A stretch of 64,000 bases of DNA, from the NCBI GenBank assembly GCA_033856195.1, contig JAWVFL010000029.1:1-64000 (forward strand), given 5' to 3'. This DNA comes from VRUE01 sp033856195. Lineage in GTDB: Bacteria > Actinomycetota > Thermoleophilia > Solirubrobacterales > 70-9. Within the stretch, counting starts at the first letter, position 1. Every line of letters begins with the position of its first letter. Positions 53,398 through 64,000 of this stretch are shown piece after piece. The notes under the pieces are model-generated. The model worked only from the letters and a program-made list of their open reading frames with translations. It had not been told where the DNA came from and ran no database searches. A program made the position numbers and the translations under genes.

Positions 53398-54036
53398 ATG
53401 ACAGCGCTTCGGCTTCGGTTCGGCGGATCATCCTGCTGGGCGCTGATCGGCGCGACGCTCGCGCTGACAATCGCGGTGCTCATACCGGCGAGGGCGGATG
53501 CCTTTGGCACCTTCACCAACGGTGTGCTCACGATTAATGGAGGCGAGGGAAAAATCGTTCCTCGCTGCGCGAGCGACGGCGAGATCACCGTCAGCGGCGT
53601 TTTCGTCGACAACGGTGCTGCCTACTGCCGCGACTTGAGGCGAATCGAGGCTTCTTCGTCCGTGTCCACCCTCTTCGACTTCTCGCAGCTGCCCGATAGC
53701 CTCGGCGGCGGCCAGGGGCCGATCGAGATCCACGCCATCTCCACGGTGAGCGATCCGACCGAATTCTCCGACGACAAGTTCATCGGGGCTCCGGGTCACA
53801 TCAACATCTTCGACGGGGGACTCGGCTTCGACTCCATCACCGGCGGCAACCTCAACGACAGCCTGAGTGGCGGCGCGGACAGCGACAAGATCGACGGCGG
53901 GCGCGGAGATGACATTCTCCGCGGCGGTTCTGCGGCGGACAAGCTGCTCGGCGGGCCCGGCCGCGACACTTTGAAGGGCGGCACCGGGAGCGACAAGCTG
54001 CTCGGCGGCCCCGGTAAGGACACCGAAAAGCAGTAG
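53398..54036 (+). CDS. secreted RTX-like calcium-binding protein
   Basis: 212 residues from ATG 53398. A signal-peptide-like segment (WALIGATLALTIAVLIPARADA) is followed by a beta-rich domain. Tandem GGxGxDxLxGG-type nonapeptides follow: GLGFDSITGG, ADSDKIDGGRGDDILRGG, AADKLLGGPGRDTLKGG. Such repeats bind calcium in hemolysin-type secreted proteins. Confidence 0.78.
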   Translation: MTALRLRFGGSSCWALIGATLALTIAVLIPARADAFGTFTNGVLTINGGEGKIVPRCASDGEITVSGVFVDNGAAYCRDLRRIEASSSVSTLFDFSQLPDSLGGGQGPIEIHAISTVSDPTEFSDDKFIGAPGHINIFDGGLGFDSITGGNLNDSLSGGADSDKIDGGRGDDILRGGSAADKLLGGPGRDTLKGGTGSDKLLGGPGKDTEKQ

Positions 54037-54046
54037 CCAGCCTGGG

Positions 54047-54580
54047 TCAAGACGCCGGGAGGTAGGTGAGAAGGACCACTCCGGAGTCGAACCGCTTCAC
54101 GTCGTCGAGCTCCATCCGGACGGTTCCCCTATCGCCGAGCACGTGGACGTTTCCCTCGCCCCAGACGAGCGGGTTCAGGTAGATCTCGTACTCGTCGATC
54201 AGGCCCTTCTCGGCGAGGGCGTACGCGAACTCGCCGCTTCCGTGCATGAACAGGTCACCGTCGACCTCGTCCTTCAGCTTCGGGATCGAGTCCTCGAGGT
54301 CCCCCTCGAGCAGGGTCGCGTTCCACTCGAGATCGCCGGACAGGGTATTGGAGCCGACGTACTTCGGCATCGGGTTGATCATGTCCGCCCACTTGCCCGA
54401 CTGGCTCGGCCAGTATCCCGCCAGCCCCTCGTAGGTCTTGCGGCCCAGCACCAGCCCGCTGGATCTCACCTGACGCTCGAACGAGTAGTCGCCGTGGTCC
54501 CCGTTCGGTTGCACCCACTCGCCGACCGGGTCTATGACGCCGTCGAGGGTGGCCTGCGTTGACGCGATCAGCTTTCCCAT
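54047..54580 (-). CDS. DHFR/RibD C-terminal-domain reductase
   Basis: 177 residues from ATG 54580 (MGKLIASTQATLDGVIDP). GLVLGRKTYEGLAGYWP, KYVGSNTL and DLFMHGSGEFAYALAEKGLIDEYEI are typical of the stand-alone RibD-C/dihydrofolate-reductase-like family of actinobacteria. NADPH-dependent reduction is inferred; the substrate is unknown. Confidence 0.85.
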   Translation of the reverse strand: MGKLIASTQATLDGVIDPVGEWVQPNGDHGDYSFERQVRSSGLVLGRKTYEGLAGYWPSQSGKWADMINPMPKYVGSNTLSGDLEWNATLLEGDLEDSIPKLKDEVDGDLFMHGSGEFAYALAEKGLIDEYEIYLNPLVWGEGNVHVLGDRGTVRMELDDVKRFDSGVVLLTYLPAS

Positions 54581-54667
54581 CTCGATTCTCCTTCGGTTGC
54601 GGGAGCTCTCTGAGCTTCCTCTACCCATGAGACGAACGAGGACGCGCGAATTCGACAGGATCGCGGT

Positions 54668-55255
54668 ATGCGGTTCACGCGTTTGGAGTTGGAGGCATTC
54701 CGCGGCAGCGAGGTCGACGATCTCGTCGGGCCGGGGCTCAGGCTGCTGTTCGTCGGCATCAACCCAGGCCTGTGGACGGCTGCGGTCCGAACCCACTTCG
54801 CGCATCCCACCAACCGTTTCTACCCGGCGTTGGCCACTGCGGGCATCACCGACTACGAGGTCGATCGGGTCGCCGGGATGACCGATGCCGATCGCGCGCA
54901 TCTCGTGGCGCGGGGCGTCGGGATCACCAACCTCGTGCGACAGGCCACGGCGCGCGCCTCCGAGCTCTCGCGCGAGGAGCTGCGCGAGGGCGGCGCGCGG
55001 CTGCAGCGGTTCGTCGCCAAACATCGGCCTGCGGTCGTCGCGATCGCCGGCGTCACCGCCTACCGCGACGCGTTCGGCGAGCGAGGCGCGGTCTTGGGTC
55101 GGCAGCCGGACACGCTCGATAGCGCAATCCGCTGGTCCAATGCGGCGCTCTGGGTGGTCCCCAACCCGAGCGGACTCAACGCTCACGAGACGGTCACGAC
55201 ACTCGCCGCCGCCTATGCGGCGCCGGCCGCCGAGGCCGGCGTCATCGCTGGTTGA
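54668..55255 (+). CDS. mug: G/U mismatch-specific uracil-DNA glycosylase, Mug type
   Basis: 195 residues. LFVGINPGLWTAA carries the catalytic Asn motif (GINPG), with HFAHPTNRFYPAL next. VVPNPSGLNAH is the C-terminal DNA-intercalation motif. Mug/TDG enzymes remove U or T opposite G after cytosine deamination. Confidence 0.9.
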   Translation: MRFTRLELEAFRGSEVDDLVGPGLRLLFVGINPGLWTAAVRTHFAHPTNRFYPALATAGITDYEVDRVAGMTDADRAHLVARGVGITNLVRQATARASELSREELREGGARLQRFVAKHRPAVVAIAGVTAYRDAFGERGAVLGRQPDTLDSAIRWSNAALWVVPNPSGLNAHETVTTLAAAYAAPAAEAGVIAG

Positions 55256-55312
55256 CGCGCGGCCGCGGCGCTTGTCCGCGTAGTGGGGCCAGGGCAGCGG
55301 AAAGACTGGCGC

Positions 55313-55346
55313 ATAGCAATACTGCTATACATAGCAAGCTTGCTAT
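55313..55346 (+). promoter_or_regulatory. two tandem operator palindromes over the XRE start codon
   Basis: ATAGCAATACTGCTAT (55313-55328, imperfect) and ATAGCAAGCTTGCTAT (55331-55346, perfect 16-bp palindrome). The second overlaps the ATG at 55345. This fits autorepression by the XRE protein that follows. Confidence 0.65.
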
Positions 55347-55686
55347 GGCAAAGCAGGAGCCAAGATCTTCTCGCCGGCTGGACGAGCGAATCGCGTCCCT
55401 CCGCGGGGCTGTGGGCGGCGCGTCCAACGCCGACGAACGGGAGCTGTTCGGCCTGATTGCGGAGCTGGTCGCCGAGCGGCGGAAAGCTTGGGGCGTCTCC
55501 CAGCGTGAACTGGCTGAGCTCTGCGGGACGACGCAGTCCGCGATCGCCCGGGTAGAGCGGGGCGCGCGGCCGCCCCGGATCGACACCCTGGCGCGCATTG
55601 CCACGGCCCTCGACTGCGAGCTGGTTATCGAGCTTCGCCCCAGAACGAATCCGCCTCACGGCGGCAAAGGAGGAGAGACAGGATGA
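55345..55686 (+). CDS. XRE-family transcriptional regulator
   Basis: 113 residues. The HTH is about 50-100 (RKAWGVSQRELAELCGTTQSAIARVERGARPPRIDTL), with an N-terminal helix and a HigA-like end (LDCELVIELRP). No toxin gene is adjacent. It is coupled by ATGA to the membrane protein gene and is probably autoregulated through the palindromes at its start. Confidence 0.85.
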   Translation: MAKQEPRSSRRLDERIASLRGAVGGASNADERELFGLIAELVAERRKAWGVSQRELAELCGTTQSAIARVERGARPPRIDTLARIATALDCELVIELRPRTNPPHGGKGGETG

Positions 55687-56651
55687 GCGAGCGCAGCAGC
55701 AGATTCCGGCCCGCGGGTAGCCGCGTGGGGGAGGGGGAGATCGAGACGAGCACCGCCGAGAAGGTCCTTGCCCTCGTCCTCGCCGTCTTCATCGCGATCG
55801 GCGCTATCTGGGGCTACTTCAAGCTCGATGAGATTGCCAAGAGCGACTCGATCGCCTATGTGCCGGCCCAGAAGCTCATCGGTGCGGAGGAGTTCTCGGC
55901 GATCAAGGAGCACCGGCAGGCGATTCGTTCGGTCGAAAGGGCTCGGCGGGAGCGGCGGGCGGCCACTCGCAGGTTGGAGCTCCGCCGCGAGGCCTACCGA
56001 ACGGCTCTGGACGCCAACGAACCGTCGGCTGGGCTGCGGGCTGAGTACGAGTCCGCTCAGGCCGGGCTCACGTCTGCGTCGAGAGAGCTGGAAGGCGCCG
56101 TCAGGATCGAGCCGCAGACTCGTCCGGGCGCGGTGGAGGCACAGCAGCGACTGAGCGAGCTGCGACAACGCGCCGCGGAGCAGGAAGACGAGGATCGCGC
56201 CCACCACGACCGGATCGTCTTCCTCCTGCGCCTGGTCTTGCTGATCTTGATGCTCGCGACCGCCTACTGGCTGCTAATCCGCCTGCGGTCCCGGAACTCG
56301 CGCTATCTCCCTGCCGCGCTTGCCTGGATCGGGGCCACCGCGGTTCTTGCAGCCGTCATGGCAGCGGACTACACCGACAACTACATCGAGTTCGCCGCGG
56401 TCGGGCCTCTGGCGATCTCGATCGCTGGAATAGCCGTGACCCTGGTTGCATTCGTCGCCCTGCAGCGTTTCCTCGCAAAACGAGTCCCGGCACGGCGGGT
56501 TCGCCGCGGAGAGTGTCCCTTCTGTGGATTCCCCCTCCGCGACAAGCCGCACTGCGAGGGGTGCGGGCGAGCGGTGATCGCCAGCTGTTCGAGTTGCCAC
56601 GAGGATCGCCGGGTCGGCACGCCTCGGTGTGGCAACTGCGGCAATCCCTAG
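55683..56651 (+). CDS. membrane protein with coiled coil and C-terminal zinc ribbons
   Basis: 322 residues. One N-terminal membrane helix (VLALVLAVFIAIGAIWGYF, about 28-46) is followed by a charged coiled coil (about 75-175). Three more hydrophobic segments follow (about 180-205, 215-232 and 240-260), then a cytoplasmic double zinc ribbon (CPFCGF...CEGCGR; CSSCHE...CGNCG). Function is unknown, and its tie to the XRE regulator is the main clue. Confidence 0.6.
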   Translation: MSERSSRFRPAGSRVGEGEIETSTAEKVLALVLAVFIAIGAIWGYFKLDEIAKSDSIAYVPAQKLIGAEEFSAIKEHRQAIRSVERARRERRAATRRLELRREAYRTALDANEPSAGLRAEYESAQAGLTSASRELEGAVRIEPQTRPGAVEAQQRLSELRQRAAEQEDEDRAHHDRIVFLLRLVLLILMLATAYWLLIRLRSRNSRYLPAALAWIGATAVLAAVMAADYTDNYIEFAAVGPLAISIAGIAVTLVAFVALQRFLAKRVPARRVRRGECPFCGFPLRDKPHCEGCGRAVIASCSSCHEDRRVGTPRCGNCGNP

Positions 56652-57947
56652 CTAAAGGCACCCCATGACGCTCGCCGGGGCCGCCCCGGCCGGGGCCATG
56701 TACCCGGCCGGGCGTCCCTTCACGTAGATCGTCCTGACTGCCGGCTTGCGCCTGAGGTGGCCGCGGGCGATTTCACGTGCCGCGGTAAGAATCTCCGACG
56801 GCCAACCCTGGCCGTGGGGCGGCAAGGCATTCCCCCGATAGCCTTTTTCCCGGACCATCTGCAGGAGGACCGGCCAGTGGGGAGCCGTGGCCATCGCGTC
56901 AACCGCTTCCTGCGCCGCGGCGTCATCCCTGGTTCGGCTCGCGGACAGCCAGCGCTGGAGCCAGCCGCAAGCAACTGCTCCCGTCACCGACTTGCCGAGC
57001 ATGAAGCGATCGGTGAGGGCGCTTTCGCTCTGCAGTGCGAAGCCTGACGGCACAGGTACGCCTCGGAAATGAAGGGCGGAGGCATCGAAGCCTGGCGGCA
57101 CAGGTATATCTCGGAGCATCTGCGCGATCGCTGCCGAGCGTGCCGCGGGACGAAGGACTTCGGCTGGCATCGCACCGAGCCAGGCGTCGACGCCGACCGG
57201 CCGCAGCGAATGCAGCACGGCCTCATATTCCTGTTTGTTGCCGAACGAGCCGTTGACCTCGATGAAGACGTTCCCCTGGGGCGAGAGGATCGTCGCGTAG
57301 TTCGGATGTTGTCCGGCGTAGGCGAAGGTGGTCGCCCTCTGGCCGAGGAGAGTCGAGGTCACCGGCGTGCTGACATGACAACAGGCATGATCGTTTTCGC
57401 GCAGCCTGTCTCGGTAGAAGCGAGCGGGATGCCAGGTGAGGTTGAGCTGGCGCCCGCCGGGGCCGTAGAGCGGGTGCTCGTCGTGCTTGTAGATCAGTTC
57501 GCCTCTATCGACTTCGAAGCTGCGGGCATGGACGATCGACCAGCCGGGTGCGGTGACGAGCAGGCGCGGGTTTGCTTCGGCCACCTTGACCGCAGCGGCC
57601 GCGAAGGTGGGGTGGGCGCCGTCCCTGACGGAATTGACGGAGCCGCCGGAGAGGAGAATCAGCGCAGCGATTACCGCAACGCAGGCGAGGCCGCCGAGGC
57701 TGAGCGAGGCGCCGCGATGCCGCGAGAAGACCCCACGGTGGGCCGCGCGGGTGCCGACGGCGTGCTCCCAAGCGACGCGGTCGCCGGCCGGGATCGGTCG
57801 CGAAGGAGACTCGCCGACAGCGATCGCCCCCTGCATGGCGAGCGAGAGCTCCGCGTCGGTGGTCGCCTTGCGCAGCTCCGTCGCGGAGGAGGGGTTGGCC
57901 GCCCGCATCGTGGCGAGCGCATCGTCGTTTCGGCTCCTGCGGGTCAT
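56652..57947 (-). CDS. membrane protein coupled to an ECF sigma factor
   Basis: 431 residues. A cytoplasmic N-terminus (about 1-85), one membrane helix (LGGLACVAVIAALILLSGG, about 88-106), then an extracytoplasmic domain of about 320 residues. Its position and ATGA overlap after the sigma gene suggest an anti-sigma-like partner, although no zinc-finger motif is present. The extracellular part has no recognised family. Confidence 0.6.
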   Translation of the reverse strand: MTRRSRNDDALATMRAANPSSATELRKATTDAELSLAMQGAIAVGESPSRPIPAGDRVAWEHAVGTRAAHRGVFSRHRGASLSLGGLACVAVIAALILLSGGSVNSVRDGAHPTFAAAAVKVAEANPRLLVTAPGWSIVHARSFEVDRGELIYKHDEHPLYGPGGRQLNLTWHPARFYRDRLRENDHACCHVSTPVTSTLLGQRATTFAYAGQHPNYATILSPQGNVFIEVNGSFGNKQEYEAVLHSLRPVGVDAWLGAMPAEVLRPAARSAAIAQMLRDIPVPPGFDASALHFRGVPVPSGFALQSESALTDRFMLGKSVTGAVACGWLQRWLSASRTRDDAAAQEAVDAMATAPHWPVLLQMVREKGYRGNALPPHGQGWPSEILTAAREIARGHLRRKPAVRTIYVKGRPAGYMAPAGAAPASVMGCL

Positions 57948-58528
57948 TGAATCTCCTCGGCGGGGTTGGATACCGCGGTGCGGTCCTCTCGGGGCAAATG
58001 TCCGGCCGCTTCGAGTTGTTTCGCGAGCTTGCGGCGGGCACGGTGCAGCCGCACCCGGAAGGCGCCCGGCGAGCAGCCGAAAACCCGTGCCGCGTCGCGT
58101 GTGTCGAGCCCGTCCCAGGCGATCAGGCGCAGGACCTCGCGCTCCGGCTCGGCGAGGAGGGCGAAGGCGGCCGAGAAGGAGTCGCGGCGGCCGAGCGACT
58201 CGGCCGGATCGGATGCCGGAGCGGCGGTGCCGCTCTCGTGCGCCAGGCGTAGGTCGAGATTGCGGCGGCGACTAGTCGACCGATGTTGGTTGGCGATGAC
58301 GTGACCGGCGATCGCGTACAGCCAGGGCAGGGCGGGCTCGGGAATGCGGTCGCGCCGGCGCCAGGCGACCGCGAAGGTGTCCGCGACCACGTCCTCGGCG
58401 ATCTCCCGGCCGGAGACGCGCCGCATCGAGAAGGCGAGCACCTGCGCGTAATGGTTGCGAAAGCAGCGCTCGAAGCGGTCGCGGTAGATGTCCGGGAGCG
58501 CGTTCGGCGGATCGTCGACTGGAAGCAT
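57944..58528 (-). CDS. ECF RNA polymerase sigma factor
   Basis: 194 residues. Region 2 is FRNHYAQVLAFSMRRVSGREIAEDVVADTFAVAWRR and region 4 is LLAEPEREVLRLIAWDGLDTRDAARVFGCSPGAFRVRLHRARRKL (about 125-170). The stop overlaps the membrane protein start (ATGA). Confidence 0.9.
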   Translation of the reverse strand: MLPVDDPPNALPDIYRDRFERCFRNHYAQVLAFSMRRVSGREIAEDVVADTFAVAWRRRDRIPEPALPWLYAIAGHVIANQHRSTSRRRNLDLRLAHESGTAAPASDPAESLGRRDSFSAAFALLAEPEREVLRLIAWDGLDTRDAARVFGCSPGAFRVRLHRARRKLAKQLEAAGHLPREDRTAVSNPAEEIQ

Positions 58529-58591
58529 CTAGGAGTAAATGTGCGGCCAGGCGCGGTTGTTACACCCTGCCTGGCGCAGCAGGAGGAGCCG

Positions 58592-59851
58592 CTAGGCCGT
58601 GAGCCGGACCGGAAGCGTTTTGAGCTGGCTCAGGAAGGCCGACTCGACGAAGGTTGGCTTGCCATCGAGAGTCATGTCCGGGTAGCGGGCGAGGGTCTCC
58701 TCCAGGAGGATCTTCAGCTCGAGGCGGGCCAGCGCCGTGCCGAGGCAGAAGTGGCGGCCGCCCGCGCCAAAGGCCTGGTGCTCCGGATTGCGGTGGACGT
58801 CGAAGCGGTCGGGGTCCTCGTAGCGGCTGGCATCGCGATTCGAGGACGCGTACCACATCACGACCTTCTCGCCCTGCTTGATCTTTTGGCCGTTCAGAAC
58901 GGTGTCCTTGGTCGCGGTGCGGCGGAAATGGGCGAAGGCGGGGAACATTCGCAGTGACTCCTCGACCACGCCGGGAATCAAAGCCGGGTCGTCGAGGACG
59001 AGTTGACGCTGGTCGGGGTCTTCCAGAAGCGCCCGCATCCCGCTGCAGTAGGTCGCCTTGGTGCTGTCGTTGCCGGCGGCGACGAGGAGGAAGAAACCCA
59101 TCACGATCTCGTGCTCCTCGAGCCTCTCGCCTTCGACCTCGGCATTGACGAGGACCGTCGTGAGATCATCGGTCGGACTCTCGCGTCGCTCGGCGATCAT
59201 CGTGCTGCAGCGGGCGAAGATTTCGGCGACCGCTTTCTGGATCACGGCTTCGATGCTGTCGGCGCCGTCCGGGCTGTAATCCGGGTCGCTCGCCGCCAGG
59301 GCCATATTCATCAACTCCGCCCAGGCTGCGTCGTCCTCCTCCGGGATCCCCATGAAGCTGCCGATCACCCGCGACACCGCGGGCTGGGCAACGTCGGTAA
59401 CGAGGTCGCATCTCTCACGGCCCTCGAGACGATCGAGCACGTCGACGACGATCTTGCGGATCGACTCCTCGTGGGCGGCGATTCGCTTCGGTGTGAAGCC
59501 GGCCTGGAAGAGGGCCTTGAGGCGGTCGTGCTTGGGTGGGTCCATGCCGATGAACATCGCCCGCGCCAGCTCGATGGGGAAGACCTCGTCGATCACGACG
59601 ACGCCGCCAAGTTCGGAGGAATAGGTCTCCCAATCACGGCTGATCGCATGGACGTCGTCGGCCGTCGTCGCCGACCAGAAGCCCGCGGCCTCCGGCAGCT
59701 CGGTGACTTCAGATGTCCAGTGAACCGGGCAGCGCCCGCGCATCTGCTCGAACAAAGCGTGGGGTGGGCCGTCGACCCAGTGCTCGCGCTCGAGCACGAG
59801 CTCGTCCTCGAGGCTCCGCGCCGCCTTCGCGCTCTTCGCCTGGTCGGTCAC
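58592..59851 (-). CDS. cytochrome P450
   Basis: 419 residues from GTG 59851 (TDQAKSAKAARS). The oxygen-activation helix reads VAAGNDSTKA (a Ser-Thr variant of AGxDTT), ExxR is EESLRMF, and the heme loop FGAGGRHFCLG carries the Cys ligand. Bacterial class I type. No ferredoxin gene is adjacent. It is divergent from an AraC-type regulator 69 bases away, which probably controls it. Confidence 0.93.
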   Translation of the reverse strand: MTDQAKSAKAARSLEDELVLEREHWVDGPPHALFEQMRGRCPVHWTSEVTELPEAAGFWSATTADDVHAISRDWETYSSELGGVVVIDEVFPIELARAMFIGMDPPKHDRLKALFQAGFTPKRIAAHEESIRKIVVDVLDRLEGRERCDLVTDVAQPAVSRVIGSFMGIPEEDDAAWAELMNMALAASDPDYSPDGADSIEAVIQKAVAEIFARCSTMIAERRESPTDDLTTVLVNAEVEGERLEEHEIVMGFFLLVAAGNDSTKATYCSGMRALLEDPDQRQLVLDDPALIPGVVEESLRMFPAFAHFRRTATKDTVLNGQKIKQGEKVVMWYASSNRDASRYEDPDRFDVHRNPEHQAFGAGGRHFCLGTALARLELKILLEETLARYPDMTLDGKPTFVESAFLSQLKTLPVRLTA

Positions 59852-59920
59852 CGTCCCGGATACTACTGGCTGGCTGGCCAGTTCTGCGAGCGGCCAGCCC
59901 CCGGTTCCTACACTGGCTTT

Positions 59921-60361
59921 GTGACGCCGGAGAAGCTCGCCAACCTCGCACACTTGCGCCGCGCCCGCGATCTGATCGACCGCGAGTACGCGCGCCCGCT
60001 GGACGTCGCCGCGCTCGCCCGCGCTGCGTTGATGTCGACCGCGCACTTCTCGCGGCAGTTCCGCGCGACGTACGGGGAGACGCCCTACGGGTATCTGATG
60101 ACACGGCGAATCGAGCGAGCCAAGGCGCTGCTGCGCCTCGGCGACCTGTCGGTCACCGAGGTCTGCATGGCGGCCGGGTGTACGTCGCTCGGCTCGTTCA
60201 GCGCTCGCTTCACCCAGCTGGTGGGCGAGACGCCGACGGCCTACCGGGCCCGTGACCACGGCGCGCTCGCGGGCGTGCCGGGCTGCATCGCCAAGGACCT
60301 CACCCGCCCCAGTCGCGAACCGAGCAGGATCGGAGAAACGCAGGGAGCGCTGGCTCCCTAA
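59921..60361 (+). CDS. AraC-type regulator, DNA-binding domain only
   Basis: 146 residues from GTG 59921. Two HTH units: DVAALARAALMSTAHFSRQFRATYGETPYGYLM and DLSVTEVCMAAGCTSLGSFSARFTQLVGETPTAYR. No ligand-binding domain. Probably regulates the divergent P450 gene or the adjacent glyoxalase gene. Confidence 0.88.
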   Translation: MTPEKLANLAHLRRARDLIDREYARPLDVAALARAALMSTAHFSRQFRATYGETPYGYLMTRRIERAKALLRLGDLSVTEVCMAAGCTSLGSFSARFTQLVGETPTAYRARDHGALAGVPGCIAKDLTRPSREPSRIGETQGALAP

Positions 60362-60371
60362 CGTTGGGGCC

Positions 60372-60779
60372 ATGAACCTCACTCTCTCCCAATGCTTCGT
60401 CATCGTCCATGACCCCGACCTCGCACTTGCCTTCTACCGCGACACGCTCGGCCTCGAGCTGCGCAACGACGTCAACAAAGGGGACTTCCGCTGGATCACC
60501 GTCGGCGCCGCCTCTCAGCCCGGCGTCGCGATCGTCCTCACGAACTACCTGAACGGCAGCCCCGCCGACGGCGACGCGGTTGCCGCCCTCGTCGCCAAGG
60601 GCGCCCTGAACGGCGTCCACTTCCACAGCGACGACCTCGATGCCGCCTTCGAGAAGGTGGACGCCTCGGGCGCCGAGATCGTGCAGGAGCCGACCGACCA
60701 GCCGTGGGGCACGCGGGACTTCGCCGTGCGTGACCCCTCCGGCAATCTGGTGCGCATCGACCAGCCGCCCGCCGCGTAG
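60372..60779 (+). CDS. VOC/glyoxalase-fold protein
   Basis: 135 residues. LSQCFVIVHDPDLALAFYRDTLGLELR and PTDQPWGTRDFAVRDPSGNLVRI show the two beta-alpha-beta-beta-beta repeats of the VOC family with a His and a Glu as candidate metal ligands. Ten bases after the AraC gene and five before the UvrA paralogue, so likely one operon. Small VOC proteins often give resistance to, or act on, small molecules. Confidence 0.85.
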   Translation: MNLTLSQCFVIVHDPDLALAFYRDTLGLELRNDVNKGDFRWITVGAASQPGVAIVLTNYLNGSPADGDAVAALVAKGALNGVHFHSDDLDAAFEKVDASGAEIVQEPTDQPWGTRDFAVRDPSGNLVRIDQPPAA

Positions 60780-60784
60780 AGCCA

Positions 60785-63166
<2,382 letters not shown>

Positions 63167-63260
63167 CCGGGCCCAAACAGCGTCGATCGACTCAGGGGAG
63201 GAGGTCTATAATTTCGGGACTGCAAAATTTCGCGTTTATGGGGCAGGGGAAGCGGGAGAC

Positions 63261-64000
63261 ATGGCCTCGAAGTTCACGGGACAGCTTCGTAATAGGCCCA
63301 GGAGCTCCGCCAAACGGCGTGCGGCCGCGGCATGCGTCATCTGCGCCTTCGTTCTCGGCCTTTGTCCCCCCGCCCAGGCGACGGTCATGCGCTCGGGCAC
63401 TCTCCACGCAACCGTGGCCGACAACTTCCGGACCGGCGAATCCACCACGCGATACACGCTGAAGTCCGGACGACAGGAGACCGTCGTGCGGCCGACCGAG
63501 TTGGCGGCGGAACCGGGAGATCGGGTCGTTGTTACGGGAGCTCTTCATGGCGATCGGCTCGTGGGCACGGTCGAGGCAACGACCGCGAGCCAGCCCGCGA
63601 CGATTCCGGCGGGACCGCGAAAGACTGCGGTGCTTCTCATCACCTTCCCCGGCTATTCCGCCGGACCCTGGTCCCAGGAATCGGCCCGCTCGGAGGTCTT
63701 CACCGGGACCAACTCGGCCAGCTCCTTCTTCCAGGAGGAGTCCTACGGTGGGATCTCCCTGACCGGGAAGCTGCGCGAAGACGGCGACGTGTTCGGCTGG
63801 TTCAGCCTCGACACGTCCACCGCGGGCTGTCCGTACTGGGAATGGCAGAGCAAGGCCAAGGAAGCCGCCGCCGACGCTGGGATCGACCTCAGCGGCTACC
63901 AGCACCTGATCTACATGATGCCCTTTCAGGGTCTTCAGGGCACGTGCTCCTGGTTTGGAATTGGGGCCCTTAACTCCGACTGGGTGATGATCAACGGGGA
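63261..64000 (+). CDS. secreted M6/M11-like metalloprotease, 3' end outside window
   Basis: Open from ATG 63261 to the end (246 residues visible). A Tat/Sec-like N-terminus (RRAAAACVICAFVLGLCPPAQA) is followed by a beta-rich propeptide-like domain (TVMRSGTLHATVADNF). A peptidase-type N-terminal part follows (KTAVLLITFPGY, NSASSFFQEESYGGISLTG, YQHLIYMMPFQGLQGTCSW). The zinc motif HExxH would lie beyond the window, so the assignment rests on the context motifs only. Confidence 0.55.
   Translation, partial: MASKFTGQLRNRPRSSAKRRAAAACVICAFVLGLCPPAQATVMRSGTLHATVADNFRTGESTTRYTLKSGRQETVVRPTELAAEPGDRVVVTGALHGDRLVGTVEATTASQPATIPAGPRKTAVLLITFPGYSAGPWSQESARSEVFTGTNSASSFFQEESYGGISLTGKLREDGDVFGWFSLDTSTAGCPYWEWQSKAKEAAADAGIDLSGYQHLIYMMPFQGLQGTCSWFGIGALNSDWVMING

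Overview
The window is about 64 kb of a high-GC actinobacterial chromosome, most likely class Thermoleophilia (Solirubrobacterales-like). This is inferred from the GC-rich coding style, the frequent GTG/TTG starts, the order rplY-pth ... mfd-foldase-eno-ftsB, and several lineage-typical proteins: an ECF sigma factor fused to an anti-sigma zinc finger with a Pro-rich tail, a secreted beta-helix protein with a Lys-rich C-terminal module, and an R2-like diiron protein. No database search was possible, so the taxon is an inference.

1-29.8 kb is ordinary backbone: a glycerophosphodiester phosphodiesterase, an AbiEi/DUF559 protein, an ABC1 kinase, rplY, pth, an enoyl-CoA hydratase, a GMC oxidoreductase, mfd, a PpiC/SurA-type foldase, eno, a DivIC/FtsB-like protein, a GT-C-like membrane protein, a secreted nuclease, class I aldolase, a degenerate rhomboid, an MBL hydrolase, a diiron protein, a sigma/anti-sigma fusion, tRNA-Leu(UAA), a ThDP enzyme and Ppx/GppA. 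A family of intergenic hairpins with a shared GATAA loop motif is scattered through it.

29.8-53.26 kb is a tandem array of genomic islands behind the initiator tRNA-fMet gene. An 88-bp perfect repeat (tRNA 3' half plus its terminator) recurs at 45.3 kb; a shorter copy lies at 50.7 kb and a degenerate one at 53.24 kb. They bound island 1 (15.5 kb), island 2 (5.4 kb) and island 3 (2.5 kb). Islands 1 and 2 share left and right terminal sequences, so they belong to one element family, yet no integrase is visible. Island 1 carries an SSB-like protein, multi-HTH regulators, a sigma factor and surface proteins, several broken by single-base frameshifts. It then carries a distinctly lower-GC cassette (38.35-44.6 kb): a 14-codon ORF, a complete tRNA with anticodon UUG, an ArgRS homologue starting 10 bases after the tRNA, and three different radical SAM enzymes (AmmeMemoRadiSam/PFL-activase-like, SPASM peptide-maturase-like, HemW-like). 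This cassette is the best candidate for an undescribed system. Island 2 carries a large KAP-type membrane P-loop NTPase and a VapBC-type toxin-antitoxin pair. Island 3 is a compact restriction cassette: C5 cytosine methyltransferase, GIY-YIG nuclease and Vsr-like nuclease with overlapping start/stop codons.

53.3-64 kb returns to GC-rich backbone: an RTX-like secreted protein, a DHFR/RibD-like reductase, a Mug-type glycosylase, a self-regulating XRE gene coupled to a membrane zinc-ribbon protein, an ECF sigma factor with its coupled membrane partner, a cytochrome P450 divergent from an AraC-type regulator, a glyoxalase-fold protein, a short UvrA paralogue, and the start of a secreted M6/M11-like metalloprotease running off the end.
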